From positions 1 to 49,150 of the forward strand of contig JBJEUH010000173.1 in the NCBI GenBank assembly GCA_051883735.1: 49,150 nucleotides of DNA, given 5' to 3'. The stretch comes from Ventricola sp051883735 (GTDB taxonomy: Bacteria > Bacillota > Clostridia > Christensenellales > Aristaeellaceae). Position 1 is the stretch's first letter. Every line of letters begins with the position of its first letter. The translations under genes were made by a program, and so were the position numbers. Shown here piece by piece: positions 1 to 8,359 of the stretch. Below the pieces are notes generated by a model. That model was not told where the DNA came from and did no database searches. It saw only the letters and a program-made list of their open reading frames with translations.

Positions 1-842
1 ATGACGTGACCTCCAGCAAAAAGGAGGACGGCATGTGGGACATGATCGACGAGGAGGTGCTCGCGAGGATGAGCGAGGACGTGCTCGTCAAGGCGTACTT
101 CGGGAACGACGCCAGCGTGCAGGAGACGCTGCTGCTGGTGCGCGAGAAGCTCGGCGAGCTGAAGCGCCTGAACCTGGGCTTTGACATCGGCAGCCTGGCG
201 CTCGAGCATCAGAACGTGCAGGAGCAGGACTGGGCGGAGAACTGGAAGAAGTACTACAAGCCCTTCCGGGCGGGCGAACATCTGGTCATCAAGCCGAGCT
301 GGGAGAGCTACGAGCAGAAGGAGGGCGATCTGGTGCTGGAGCTCGATCCGGGCATGGCGTTCGGCACGGGCACGCACGAGACGACCTTCATGTGCATGGA
401 GCAGCTGGAAAAATACGTGACCCCGGGCTGCAGGGCGATCGACGTGGGCTGCGGCAGCGGCATTCTGGCGCTGGCGGCGGCGAAGCTGGGCGCAAGCGAC
501 GTGCTGGCGATCGACCTGGACGAGCTGGCGGTGAAGGTGGCCGCGGAGAACACCGTGAAGAACGGCCTGGCGGACAGGGTGCGCGTGGTGCATGGCGACC
601 TGCTTGAAAAGGCCGACGAGATGGCGGACGTGATCGTGGCGAACATCATCGCGGACGTGATCTGCTTCCTGTGCGGCCCGGCGAAGAAGCACCTGCTGCC
701 GGGCGGCACGTTCATCTGCTCCGGCATCATCCGCGAGCGCGAGGACGACGTGCAGCGGGCGCTGGCCGCGGCGGGCTATGCCGTGTGCAATCGCCTGGAG
801 AAGGGCTCCTGGGTCTGCCTGGCGGCCAAGGCGGCGCTGTGA
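1..842 (+). CDS. prmA: Ribosomal protein L11 methyltransferase, 5' partial
   Basis: Class I SAM-dependent enzyme that methylates ribosomal protein L11. The reading frame is open to the left edge and the first visible residues already match the middle of PrmA's substrate-binding region. The family is usually about 310 residues and about 279 are visible, so the N-terminus is cut off by the window. Key motifs are the PrmA-specific stretch DPGMAFGTGTHETT, then the SAM-binding motif DVGCGSGILALAAAKLGA with the acidic DLDELAV behind it, and the catalytic-loop motif VANIIADVI. Only 15 bases separate it from rsmE, so the two are probably one operon, the usual Clostridia order. A GTG at 6 is not a credible start because homologous sequence should precede it. 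Confidence 0.95.
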   Translation, partial: DVTSSKKEDGMWDMIDEEVLARMSEDVLVKAYFGNDASVQETLLLVREKLGELKRLNLGFDIGSLALEHQNVQEQDWAENWKKYYKPFRAGEHLVIKPSWESYEQKEGDLVLELDPGMAFGTGTHETTFMCMEQLEKYVTPGCRAIDVGCGSGILALAAAKLGASDVLAIDLDELAVKVAAENTVKNGLADRVRVVHGDLLEKADEMADVIVANIIADVICFLCGPAKKHLLPGGTFICSGIIREREDDVQRALAAAGYAVCNRLEKGSWVCLAAKAAL

Positions 843-857
843 CGCGGGGAGAAGACG

Positions 858-1601
858 ATGCATCGATTCTTTGCCGATGAAAACGGGATTGTGAATGGAA
901 CGGCCTGCCTGAGCGCCGGGGATTCCCAGCACGCGCTGCGCGTCCTGCGCCTTGGCTGTGGGGACGAGGTTGAGCTGGTCTGCACGCCGGGCCGGTATCT
1001 GGCGGAGATCGCGGGCGAGACGGACGGCCTGGTTCAGGTGAAGATCCTTCATGAACTGCGCCGGACGGAAGCGCACACGCAGGTGACGCTCTATCAGGGG
1101 CTGCCCAAGGCGGACAAGATGGAGATGATCGCGCAGAAGACCACGGAGCTGGGCGTGCATGCGATCCGTCCGGTGGCGATGGAGCGCTGCGTGGTGAAGC
1201 TGGAGGGCAAGGACGCGGGCAAAAAGATCGAGCGCTGGCAGAAGATCGCGCGCGAGGCGGTCAAGCAGTGCGCGCGGGTGTCGGTGCCCGAGGTGCTGGA
1301 GCCCAGAAAGCTCACGCAGCTGGGGGAGGAGCTTTCGCAGCTGGACGTGCTCATCGTGCCCTGGGAGGACGCACGCGATGGCAGCATCCGCCAGGCGCTC
1401 GCGCCGTTCGAGGGCCAGGACGCGCTGCGCGTGGGCATCCTGATCGGCCCGGAGGGCGGCATCAGCGAGCGGGAAGCGCATTGGCTGGCGGACAACGCTG
1501 GGGCGAAGCTGGTCACGCTCGGCCCGCGCATCCTGCGCACGGAGACCGCGGGCCTGTGCGCGCTGACGATGGTGATGGCGTTCCGGGGCGAAATGGAATA
1601 G
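858..1601 (+). CDS. rsmE: 16S rRNA m3U1498 methyltransferase RsmE
   Basis: SPOUT-class enzyme that methylates N3 of U1498 in helix 44 of 16S rRNA. At 247 residues it is full length. The N-terminal part (MHRFFADE) is the PUA-like RNA-binding domain. The C-terminal part forms the trefoil-knot SAM site with GPEGGIS at about residue 197 and LGPRILRTETA after it, both diagnostic of RsmE. The ATG at 858 follows a gggagaag Shine-Dalgarno sequence. It is the second gene of the prmA operon. A separate promoter follows immediately, so this operon segment probably ends here. Confidence 0.96.
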   Translation: MHRFFADENGIVNGTACLSAGDSQHALRVLRLGCGDEVELVCTPGRYLAEIAGETDGLVQVKILHELRRTEAHTQVTLYQGLPKADKMEMIAQKTTELGVHAIRPVAMERCVVKLEGKDAGKKIERWQKIAREAVKQCARVSVPEVLEPRKLTQLGEELSQLDVLIVPWEDARDGSIRQALAPFEGQDALRVGILIGPEGGISEREAHWLADNAGAKLVTLGPRILRTETAGLCALTMVMAFRGEME

Positions 1602-1621
1602 ACCAATTTGCGGCGCAAGAC

Positions 1622-1650
1622 TTGCAAGAGTCCGCGCCGTATTTTATAAT
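1622..1650 (+). promoter_or_regulatory. Sigma-A-type promoter for the DUF4236 gene
   Basis: TTGCAA and a perfect TATAAT are separated by 17 bases, just 3' of rsmE. It should start a transcript about 30 bases ahead of the DUF4236 gene. Confidence 0.75.
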
Positions 1651-1685
1651 GGAGACAAAACCAAGGACGAAAGAGGGATCAGAAG

Positions 1686-2684
1686 ATGCGTTTTCGCAAG
1701 AGCATCAAGGTGACCAAGGGCGTCAAGCTCAATCTCTCCAAGGGAGGCGCCAGCTTCACGCTCGGCAGCGGCCTGCCCGTCTCGCTGAACGTGGGCACCA
1801 AGGGCGCGTATCTGAACTGGAGCATTCCGGGCACGGGCGTGTACGATCGCGTGCGGCTGGACAAGGTGCTCAAGGACAAGCTGGGCGGCGTGCTCGGCTT
1901 CGGCACGGCGGCCGCCGAGGAGGAGCAGGAGGAGACGGTCGCGGAGAAGAGCACGAAGAAGACCGGCGCGAAGACGACGGCCAAGAAGTCCTCTTCCGCC
2001 AAGACGACGACCAAATCGACGGCGAAGAAGACGTCTTCCGCCAAGACGGCGGCCCAGAAGGAGCCCGCCCGTCCCAGCGACGAGGAGCTGAACGCCATCG
2101 CGCAGGAGATCGCGCTGGTGAACATCCACCGCCAGGCGGTGGACGTGAGCAAGAAGGCGTCCGGCGCGCTGGACGCGGACAAGGCCGAGGCGGACATCGA
2201 GGAATGGCTGTCCGAGAGCGAGGCGCCGATCGAGTTCTCCGTGCAGACGGAGGTGCTGGCGGACAAGGGCGCGATCATGATCGACCTCGACCTGCCGGAG
2301 ATCGAGGACATGCCGCAGAACAAGCTCGCGGAGCTGGCGGACGGCACGATCAAGATCAAGAAGAAGACGAAGAAGGAGCAGGTGGAGGACTACCGCACCT
2401 GCGTCTTCGGCCTGGGCGAGTATGTGGCCAGCCACGTGTTCACCGTGGCGCCGCAGGCGAAGAAGATCGTCGTATCCGCGTACACGCAGCGCAGGAGCGA
2501 GAAGACCGGCGAGCTGATGGACGTGTTCATCTATTCCGTCGTGTTCGAGCGCAGCGCGTTTACCAAGGACTATCAGGAGAAGGACCCGTACGAATTCTGC
2601 CAGAAGCTGCCGAGCCGCTTCTACGTGCTCGCCAGCGGCGTGATGAAGGAAATCGTCCCGTTTGAGGCGGCGGACATCCAATAA
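1686..2684 (+). CDS. DUF4236-containing protein with Lys/Ala-rich linker
   Basis: A 332-residue protein in three parts. Residues 1-60 are a recognisable DUF4236 domain (MRFRKSIKVTKGVKLNLSKG, then repeated G-x-G and IPGTGVYDR), a short beta-rich domain of unknown function. Residues about 75-130 are a low-complexity tail of K, T, S and A resembling histone-like linkers (repeats of SSAKT and TAKK). The remaining 200 residues are mixed alpha/beta and I do not recognise them. No signal peptide or membrane segment is visible, so it is probably cytoplasmic. The gene has its own promoter and interrupts the usual rsmE-mtaB order. Function unknown. The basic linker suggests nucleic-acid contact, which is inference only. 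Confidence 0.85.
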   Translation: MRFRKSIKVTKGVKLNLSKGGASFTLGSGLPVSLNVGTKGAYLNWSIPGTGVYDRVRLDKVLKDKLGGVLGFGTAAAEEEQEETVAEKSTKKTGAKTTAKKSSSAKTTTKSTAKKTSSAKTAAQKEPARPSDEELNAIAQEIALVNIHRQAVDVSKKASGALDADKAEADIEEWLSESEAPIEFSVQTEVLADKGAIMIDLDLPEIEDMPQNKLAELADGTIKIKKKTKKEQVEDYRTCVFGLGEYVASHVFTVAPQAKKIVVSAYTQRRSEKTGELMDVFIYSVVFERSAFTKDYQEKDPYEFCQKLPSRFYVLASGVMKEIVPFEAADIQ

Positions 2685-2702
2685 ACCGGCATGATGCCGG
2701 TT
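2684..2702 (+). terminator. Weak hairpin after the DUF4236 gene
   Basis: A 7-base-pair stem (aaccggc / gccggtt) with a 5-base loop begins at the stop codon. There is no clear T-tract, so intrinsic termination is uncertain. Confidence 0.35.
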
Positions 2703-2803
2703 GCATTACCGACCAAATCATGCAAGTCCTGTTGCTTTGCAATCGAGGCCGAAGCTTTGCAGAAGGACTTACAGAGTAAACCGAAGGAGAACAGACCATT
2801 TTC

Positions 2804-4102
2804 ATGATCGAGAACAGGACGGTGGCCTTTCACACGCTGGGCTGCAAGGTCAATCAGTACGATACGCAGGCCATGCGGGAGCGCTTTGAAGAGGCGGGCT
2901 TTCGCACGGTGGATTTTGAGGACAAGGCCGACGTCTACGTCGTCAACACCTGCACGGTGACGGGCACGGGCGACAAGAAGAGCATGCAGACGATCCGGCG
3001 CTGCCACAGGAACAACCCGGACGCGGCGATCGTCGTGACGGGCTGCCTCGCGCAGCGCGCGGCGGACGAATTGAAGCTGCCGGGCGTGCGCCTGGTGCTG
3101 GGCACGCAGCGGCGCGGCGAGGTGGTGCAGCTGCTTGCTCAGGCGCTTGAGCAGGACTGCGCGCTCATCGCGGTGGAGACGCTGCGCCAGGCGCCGTTTG
3201 AGCGCCTGACGGTTCACGCGCACGAGGGGCATACCCGCGCGACGATGAAGATTCAGGAGGGCTGCGACCGCTACTGCACCTACTGCATCATCCCGTCCGT
3301 GCGCGGCCCGATCCGCTCGCGGCCGCTTGACGAGATCCGCGCGGAGGCGGAGAGCCTGGCCGCGGCGGGCTTTAAGGAAGCCGTGCTCACCGGCATCCAC
3401 CTGACGAGCTATGGCCGCGAGCAGCACGGAAAAATCACGCTGCTCGATGCGATCCGCGCGGTGCACGAGGTCGAGGGGATCGAGCGCATCCGTCTGGGTT
3501 CGCTGGAGCCGGTGATCGTGACGGAGGAATTCGTGCAGGGCATCGCGGCGATGCCCAAGGTCTGCCACCAGTTCCATCTGGCGCTGCAGTCGGGCAGCGA
3601 CACGGTGCTCGCGCGCATGCACAGGCGCTACACGAGCGGGGAATTCCTGGCGGCGTGCGCGCTGCTGCGCGGGGCGTTTGATGACTGCGCGCTGACGACC
3701 GACGTGATGACCGGCTTTCCGGGCGAGACGGAGGAGGAATTCGCGCAGACGGTGGACACCTGCAAAAAGGCGGGGTTCGCCCGGATGCACGTGTTCCCGT
3801 ATTCCGAGCGCGAGGGCACGAAGGCCGCCGCGATGGAAGGCAGCGTGCCGCGTCCCATCCGCGAGGAGCGGGCGAGGCGGCTGATCGCCGTGGGCCGGGC
3901 GCTGGAGCGCGAGGCGCTTGAAAGCCGCGTGGGCAGGACCGACGAGGTGCTCATCGAGGAGATCGACGGGCAGGGACGCGGCACGGGCTATACCGGCGGC
4001 TACCTGCGCGTGCATGTGAGGGGCGCGCAGCCGGGCGAGATCGTCCGCGTGCGGATTGACGGGGTCGAGAACGACGAACTGAGCGGAGAAATCGCCGAAT
4101 GA
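2804..4102 (+). CDS. mtaB: tRNA ms2t6A37 methylthiotransferase MtaB
   Basis: Radical SAM methylthiotransferase that converts t6A37 to ms2t6A37 in ANN-decoding tRNAs. It is 432 residues, normal for the family. The N-terminal UPF0004 domain has the three cluster cysteines (LGCKVNQYD near residue 14, NTCTVT, TGCLAQRA). The radical SAM motif CDRYCTYC gives C154, C158 and C161. The C-terminus (from about 370) is the TRAM RNA-binding domain. LGCKVNQYD is typical of MtaB rather than MiaB or RimO. Start ATG 2804 follows gaaggaga. The HIT gene follows closely. Confidence 0.95.
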   Translation: MIENRTVAFHTLGCKVNQYDTQAMRERFEEAGFRTVDFEDKADVYVVNTCTVTGTGDKKSMQTIRRCHRNNPDAAIVVTGCLAQRAADELKLPGVRLVLGTQRRGEVVQLLAQALEQDCALIAVETLRQAPFERLTVHAHEGHTRATMKIQEGCDRYCTYCIIPSVRGPIRSRPLDEIRAEAESLAAAGFKEAVLTGIHLTSYGREQHGKITLLDAIRAVHEVEGIERIRLGSLEPVIVTEEFVQGIAAMPKVCHQFHLALQSGSDTVLARMHRRYTSGEFLAACALLRGAFDDCALTTDVMTGFPGETEEEFAQTVDTCKKAGFARMHVFPYSEREGTKAAAMEGSVPRPIREERARRLIAVGRALEREALESRVGRTDEVLIEEIDGQGRGTGYTGGYLRVHVRGAQPGEIVRVRIDGVENDELSGEIAE

Positions 4103-4152
4103 GCCGCCCGTGGGCGGCGGCGGATTTTGGCGGATGAAAGGAGAGCTTTCCC

Positions 4153-4497
4153 ATGAACGATTGTCTTTTCTGCAAAATTGCTGCGGGCGAAATCCCCAGC
4201 ACGAAGGTCTATGAGGACGAGCAGACGCTGGCGTTTCGCGACATCGCGCCGCAGGCTCCGGTGCACGTGCTGGTGATCCCCAAAAAGCACGTCTCCGGCT
4301 GGTACGACGCGAAGGACGAGGACGACGCGCTGCTCGCGCACCTGATGCGCGTGGCGGCCAGCGTGGCGAAGATGGAGGGCGTGGTGGACAGCGGCTTCCG
4401 CGTCGTCTCCAACTGCGGCGCGGACGCGCAGCAGACGGTCAGGCACCTGCACCTGCACGTGCTGGGCGGCAAGGCGATGGCGGGCGAAATGGCCTGA
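4153..4497 (+). CDS. HIT-family (HinT-like) purine nucleoside phosphoramidase
   Basis: A 114-residue histidine-triad protein. The catalytic motif H98-L-H100-L-H102-VLGG lies near the C-terminus, and the N-terminal CLFCKIAAGEIPS is the standard HinT opening. Enzymes of this group hydrolyse AMP-lysine and related nucleoside phosphoramidates, though the physiological substrate is uncertain. C4 and C7 resemble the metal-binding pair of HinT proteins. The gene sits between mtaB and rpsU, its usual place in Firmicutes, and is followed by a terminator. Confidence 0.92.
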   Translation: MNDCLFCKIAAGEIPSTKVYEDEQTLAFRDIAPQAPVHVLVIPKKHVSGWYDAKDEDDALLAHLMRVAASVAKMEGVVDSGFRVVSNCGADAQQTVRHLHLHVLGGKAMAGEMA

Positions 4498-4524
4498 CAG
4501 CATTCACGCGGATTCGCGCGCCGC

Positions 4525-4556
4525 TTTCGGCCGGTTTGGGGCCGAAAACTTTTTGA
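4525..4556 (+). terminator. Intrinsic terminator after HIT gene
   Basis: Perfect 8-bp stem tttcggcc / ggccgaaa followed by actttttg. Confidence 0.8.
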
Positions 4557-4574
4557 AGAAAATGAAAATTGCGG

Positions 4575-4603
4575 TTGACGAATAGAGTTAGTTGCGCTAT
4601 AAT
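4575..4603 (+). promoter_or_regulatory. Promoter for rpsU
   Basis: TTGACG, a 17-base spacer and a perfect TATAAT, about 80 bases before the rpsU start. This fits a strong ribosomal-protein promoter. Confidence 0.85.
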
Positions 4604-4681
4604 TAAGCGTACGGTACTCCATTGACGGCGAGTTTGACGCAATGGATCGTCGAATGATTGAGCCGAGGGGAGGGATACTAG

Positions 4682-4855
4682 ATGTCTGAGATCCGTATTC
4701 GTGAGAATGAATCCCTGGAAAGTGCTCTGAGGAGATTCAAGAGGCAGTGCGCGCGAGCTGGCGTGATCGCGGAGGTTCGCAAGAGAGAGCATTACGAGAA
4801 GCCGTCCGTCCGTCGCAAGAAGAAGGCTGAGGCTGCCCGTAAGCGCAAGTACTGA
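4682..4855 (+). CDS. rpsU: 30S ribosomal protein S21
   Basis: A 57-residue basic protein beginning MSEIRIRENESLESALRRFK and ending in a run of Lys and Arg. That is the S21 pattern, with a C-terminal tail that contacts 16S rRNA near the platform. The ATG at 4682 follows gaggggagg with good spacing. It has its own promoter and terminator and is therefore monocistronic here. Confidence 0.96.
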   Translation: MSEIRIRENESLESALRRFKRQCARAGVIAEVRKREHYEKPSVRRKKKAEAARKRKY

Positions 4856-4866
4856 TTCACAAAATC

Positions 4867-4892
4867 GCTCCATCGCAAGATGGAGCTTTTTT
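4867..4892 (+). terminator. rpsU terminator
   Basis: 8-bp stem gctccatc / gatggagc, GCAA loop, then tttttt. Confidence 0.93.
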
Positions 4893-4901
4893 CTTGCATC
4901 A

Positions 4902-4996
4902 TAGGAAATTGCGTCAAAAAACCGTACAGCGGGCACCGAATGACTTGATTTTGCAAAGCTGTTCGGAAGAGGGAGCGGGCACGGCCCGCTTTCTTG
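4902..4996 (+). repeat. Intergenic repeat family A, copy 1
   Basis: About 95 bp. Landmarks in order are ggaaattgcgtcaaaaa, cgtacagcgggcac, gaatgacttgattttgcaaa, gctgttcggaag and gggagcgggcacggcccgc, then a T-rich end. The final box folds as gcgggc-acg-gcccgc followed by tttctt, an intrinsic terminator. Near-identical copies occur at 7997 and 24128, and further copies at 33576 and 43880. A divergent reverse copy is at 19280. Confidence 0.9.
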
Positions 4997-5030
4997 CTTG
5001 GGATGCGCCGGCGGCATAAGGGATCGATTG

Positions 5031-5090
5031 TTGACGGACTCCCTCAGTCAGCTTCGCTGACAGCTCCCTCAAGAGGGAGCCTCACTCTCG
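5031..5090 (+). repeat. Double-hairpin intergenic repeat (single copy in window)
   Basis: Two adjacent hairpins, gtcagc-ttc-gctgac and gctccctc-aa-gagggagc, precede the methyltransferase gene. This type of sequence recurs widely in gut Clostridia genomes (general knowledge). Only one copy is seen here. Confidence 0.6.
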
Positions 5091-5147
5091 TTGCGCTGTT
5101 TTCGCAATCGTTCCTAAAAGACATTTCTTTTACAACGGAGGAAAACT

Positions 5148-6149
5148 GTGAAATACACCTTTCTGCTTTATCCGCACCAGAACGTGCGCTACCGTCAGTC
5201 GCTCGGGCTCCTGGCCGAGCAGGAGCTGCGCATGACGCTGTCCGCCCTCGGCCACGCGTGCGAGGTGGAGACGGGCGAAGTCGGCGGCGCGCCGTGCCTC
5301 TCGTTTGAGGCGGAGGGGCTGACGCAGCGCGACATGCGCATGCTCAGCCAGCTCTCCAGCGTCTATGTGATGTTTGCCCGGGAGGGCGGCGGCCTCGTGC
5401 CGGTGGAGCGCCTGCACCCGAACTACGTCGGCGAGGACCTGCCGGCGCTGCTCAAGTACAAGGGCAAGACGAACGAGATGTTCACCGACGGCATGATCAC
5501 CATGGCGCTGGCCTCCAGCGGCTTTATCGGCGCGCACGACAGCGACCTGACCGTCTGCGACCCGATGGCCGGCCGCGGCACGACGCTGATGCTGGCGCTG
5601 CGGCGCGGCTATCACGGCGTGGGCGTGGAGATCAGCCGCGCGGACGTGAAGGAGGCGTGCGACTACATGACGCGCTACCTCGAGTTCCACCGCATCAAGC
5701 ACAGGAAGACCGAGGCCGCGCTGACGGTGAAGGGCCAGACCGGCGGGCGGGAGACGCGGTTCGTCCTTGCCGACACGGCGGAGCACTTCAAGGCGGGCGA
5801 CACGCGCACGCTGCGCATGATCCAGGGCGACACGCGCGACACGCTGGCGCTGCTCAAGGCGAAATCCGTGCACCTGATGGTCACGGACATCCCCTACGGC
5901 GTGCAGAAGGGCACGGCGGGCAGACAGGACTCCATCGGCGGAACGCTGGAGAGAGCGCTGCCCGCCTGGCACGACACGCTGAAGCCCGGCGGCGTGCTGG
6001 CGATGAGCTTCAACACCTATGTGACCCGGCGCGCGGAGCTTGAGCGGCTCTGCCGTCTGGCCGGGTTTGAGATCGTGGAGACCGGCAGCCTCGAGCATTG
6101 GGTAGAGCAGGCGATCAGCCGCGACGTGATCCTCGCCCGGCGCGCGTAA
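5148..6149 (+). CDS. Trm11-like SAM-dependent RNA/DNA methyltransferase
   Basis: A 333-residue methyltransferase. The SAM-binding motif is D138-PMAGRGTT and the catalytic motif is D247-IPYG. This D/N-P-P-Y type motif indicates transfer to an exocyclic amino group, as in tRNA guanosine-N2 methyltransferases of the Trm11/TrmG10 group. The N-terminal 120 residues resemble a reduced substrate-binding domain, and no clear THUMP domain is seen. Start is GTG 5148, supported by acaacggagg 7 bases upstream. The substrate is inferred to be tRNA, with DNA as an alternative. It precedes rho with about 125 bases between. Confidence 0.8.
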   Translation: MKYTFLLYPHQNVRYRQSLGLLAEQELRMTLSALGHACEVETGEVGGAPCLSFEAEGLTQRDMRMLSQLSSVYVMFAREGGGLVPVERLHPNYVGEDLPALLKYKGKTNEMFTDGMITMALASSGFIGAHDSDLTVCDPMAGRGTTLMLALRRGYHGVGVEISRADVKEACDYMTRYLEFHRIKHRKTEAALTVKGQTGGRETRFVLADTAEHFKAGDTRTLRMIQGDTRDTLALLKAKSVHLMVTDIPYGVQKGTAGRQDSIGGTLERALPAWHDTLKPGGVLAMSFNTYVTRRAELERLCRLAGFEIVETGSLEHWVEQAISRDVILARRA

Positions 6150-6165
6150 CGCTTTCACCCTTCCA

Positions 6166-6201
6166 AAGGATACATATTCTGAACCTGTGCTGCGTATCCT
6201 T
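6166..6201 (+). other. Inverted repeat in rho leader
   Basis: aaggatac and gtatcctt pair perfectly over 8 bp with a 20-base loop, about 75 bases before the rho start. No T-tract follows. It could be a leader structure or chance. Confidence 0.35.
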
Positions 6202-6274
6202 AATAGCGAAGCACATCCACGGCCGGTCAGGCTGTGACAAAGACCATGTGTCCCTTTGGGAGGAGCTGAAACAG

Positions 6275-7690
6275 GTGGAATCTGTAAGATCAATCGAGCG
6301 CATGACGGTCGTGCAGCTGCGCGAGCTGGCGAAGGAGCGCTGCGTGCGCCTGCCCTATGGCGTGAACAAGGCGCAGATTGTGGAGCTACTCAGCCGCGGC
6401 GAGCCGAAGACGGACGAGCAGGCGGAGAGCGAGGAGATCGGGCTGTACAAGCCCAAGCCGCTGGGGTATTACAACGAGGAATACGGCACGAGCAACCCGG
6501 TGGTGCCCCGGATGATCAAGGCGGGGCTGCTGGGCTCGGGCCAGGGCGTGCTGGAGGTGCAGGCGGGCGGCTACGGCTTCCTGCGCGCGAACAACTGCTC
6601 GCCGGGGCCGGAGGACATCTACGTCTCCATCGCGCAGATTCGCCGGTTTGGCCTGCACAGCGGCGATTTCGTCATGGGCAAGACGCGCGAGAAGCGCGTG
6701 GGGGACCGATACAGCGCGCTGATGTACATCGACAGCGTGAACGGGGACAACCCGGAGATGGCGCGGCTGCGCCGTCCGTTCGACACGCTGACGCCGATTC
6801 ACCCCAACCGCAGGCTGACGCTGGAAAGCCCCGAGGGCGAAAGCGACCTGGCGATGCGGCTGCTGGACTTTATCGCGCCGATCGGCCTGGGCCAGCGCGC
6901 GCTGATCGTGGCCCCGCCCAAGGCGGGCAAGACCGTGCTGCTCAAGAAGATCGCGCAGGCGGTCAGACGGAATCATCCGGACATCGAGCTGATCGTGCTG
7001 CTGATTGACGAGCGGCCGGAAGAGGTGACCGATCTGAGGCGCAGCGTGGACGCGCAGGTGGTGTATTCGACGTTCGACGCGCCGCAGGAGAACCATGTGC
7101 GCGTGGCGGACATGGTCTACGAGCGCGCGCAGCGGCTGGTGGAGCAGGGCAAGCACGTCGTCGTGCTGATGGACAGCCTCACGCGGCTGGCGCGCGCCTG
7201 CAACGCGCTCGCCCCCGGCGGCCGCGCGATGAGCGGCGGCCTCGCGCCGGGCGTGCTGCAGAGGCCGAAGCGCTTCTTCGGCGCGGCGCGAAACATCGAG
7301 GAGGGCGGCAGCCTGACGATCATCGCAACCGTGCTGGTGGAGACCGGCAGCCGGATGGACGACGTGATCTTCGAGGAATTCAAGGGGACGGGCAACGCCG
7401 AGATCCGCCTCGACCGCGCGCTCTCGGAGATGCGCGTGTTCCCGGCGATCGACCTGGCCCGTTCCGGCACGCGGCGCGAGGAGCTGCTGCTGTCCGCTGA
7501 GGAGGCGCAGGGCGTGCGCGCGGTGCGCAGAATCCTCGCGCAGGGACACACGCGCGAGGCCACGCAGCAGCTGATCGGCATGCTGGAAAAGACAGCCAGC
7601 AACAAAGAATTTTTCAAAAAGTTGCAGGAATGGCTTGCAATTTGGGAAAAAGAAGGGTATACTATACGAAGTCTCCGCTCAAGCGTATGA
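6275..7690 (+). CDS. rho: Transcription termination factor Rho
   Basis: Hexameric RNA-dependent ATPase that ends Rho-dependent transcripts. It is 471 residues. The N-terminal Rho_N helical domain (MTVVQLRELAKE) is followed by the cold-shock-like RNA-binding domain (GYGFLRANNCSPGPEDIYVS). The RecA-type ATPase domain has Walker A APPKAGKT near residue 213 and Walker B VVLMDSLTRLAR. The Q- and R-loop region runs through PGVLQRPKRFFGAARNIEEG. The frame stays open to 6098, but that start would overlap the upstream gene. GTG 6275 has aggag 9 bases upstream and is preferred. ATG 6302 is the alternative. Confidence 0.96.
   Translation: MESVRSIERMTVVQLRELAKERCVRLPYGVNKAQIVELLSRGEPKTDEQAESEEIGLYKPKPLGYYNEEYGTSNPVVPRMIKAGLLGSGQGVLEVQAGGYGFLRANNCSPGPEDIYVSIAQIRRFGLHSGDFVMGKTREKRVGDRYSALMYIDSVNGDNPEMARLRRPFDTLTPIHPNRRLTLESPEGESDLAMRLLDFIAPIGLGQRALIVAPPKAGKTVLLKKIAQAVRRNHPDIELIVLLIDERPEEVTDLRRSVDAQVVYSTFDAPQENHVRVADMVYERAQRLVEQGKHVVVLMDSLTRLARACNALAPGGRAMSGGLAPGVLQRPKRFFGAARNIEEGGSLTIIATVLVETGSRMDDVIFEEFKGTGNAEIRLDRALSEMRVFPAIDLARSGTRREELLLSAEEAQGVRAVRRILAQGHTREATQQLIGMLEKTASNKEFFKKLQEWLAIWEKEGYTIRSLRSSV
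7635..7663 (+). promoter_or_regulatory. Promoter for rpmE inside the end of rho
   Basis: TTGCAA, 17 bases, TATACT. It lies in the last 60 bases of rho coding sequence. Confidence 0.75.
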
Positions 7691-7751
7691 GAAAGCGCCT
7701 GATCTTTGTGCTTTTCATGCGATAGTATTGCGGCACAGAGAGGTGAAAAAC

Positions 7752-7949
7752 ATGAAGGAAGGCATCCATCCGAAGTATCAGAAGGTTACCGTGACCTGCG
7801 TCTGCGGCAACACCTTCGTCACCGGTTCCACCAAGAAGGAGCTGCGCGTTGAAATCTGCTCCAAGTGCCACCCGTTCTACACCGGCAAGCAGAAGCTGGT
7901 TGATACCGGCGGCCGTGTCGATCGCTTCAAGAAGCGCTACGGCATGTAA
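7752..7949 (+). CDS. rpmE: 50S ribosomal protein L31
   Basis: A 65-residue protein, MKEGIHPKYQKVTVTC onward. It has the zinc-binding form of L31 with cysteines in TCVCGN and ICSKCHPF. The C-terminus (GGRVDRFKKRYGM) is typical. ATG 7752 follows agaggtgaaaa. Rho followed by rpmE is the standard Firmicutes order. The zinc form implies it may be the version used under zinc-replete growth. Confidence 0.96.
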   Translation: MKEGIHPKYQKVTVTCVCGNTFVTGSTKKELRVEICSKCHPFYTGKQKLVDTGGRVDRFKKRYGM

Positions 7950-7960
7950 TGTCGATAGAA

Positions 7961-7992
7961 AAGAGACGATCCGTTTGGGTCGTCTCTTTTTT
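7961..7992 (+). terminator. rpmE terminator
   Basis: Stem gagacgat / gtcgtctc (G-U allowed) followed by tttttt. Confidence 0.92.
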
Positions 7993-7996
7993 GCCT

Positions 7997-8096
7997 CATA
8001 GAAAATTGCGTCAAAAAACCGTACAGCGGGCACCGAATGACTTGATTTTGCAAAGCTGTTCGGAAGTGGGAGTGGGCACAGCCCGCTTTTTTGTCG
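7997..8096 (+). repeat. Intergenic repeat family A, copy 2
   Basis: Nearly identical to copy 1 over the full length. The terminal hairpin is gtgggc-aca-gcccgc followed by tttttt, a good terminator. Confidence 0.9.
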
Positions 8097-8099
8097 CAC

Positions 8100-8176
8100 A
8101 GAGCATTGCGCAAAAAGGGACAACGGACACCGAATCGCGGGGCTTTGTCGAGCTGTTCGGAAGCGGGAGCGGGTAC
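8100..8176 (+). repeat. Intergenic repeat family A, degenerate copy 3
   Basis: Directly follows copy 2. It keeps gcattgcgcaaaaa, acggacaccgaat and gagctgttcggaagcgggagcggg, but lacks the final gcccgc arm. The 7950-8403 gap therefore holds a terminator, two repeat copies, a promoter and a leader ORF. Confidence 0.7.
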
Positions 8177-8321
8177 TGGACATTTTTATGCATAACAGGA
8201 TGCATACGGGCTATGAACGCAGTGAAAAACGAAAAAAACCATATTTGGGTAAAAGTCAAAATTTTGACACAAATTCATGCGAAAATAGAACTAAAGCAGA
8301 ACGACGCTGGAACGAACGACA

Positions 8322-8330
8322 TGGTATAAT
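8322..8330 (+). promoter_or_regulatory. Extended -10 promoter for the PAS-winged-helix regulator
   Basis: TGGTATAAT matches the extended -10 consensus. No good -35 is seen 17 bases upstream. The extended -10 may suffice or an activator may be needed. Confidence 0.6.
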
Positions 8331-8359
8331 ATGGATGTTATTATTCGGAGGGAGGGGCC

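Noticed and set aside
6098..6274. Rho frame open upstream of GTG 6275
   Set aside because: It overlaps the end of the methyltransferase gene, has no ribosome site and adds non-homologous residues.
7949..8329. 126-residue + frame after rpmE
   Set aside because: Composed of terminator and repeat sequence; no ribosome site.
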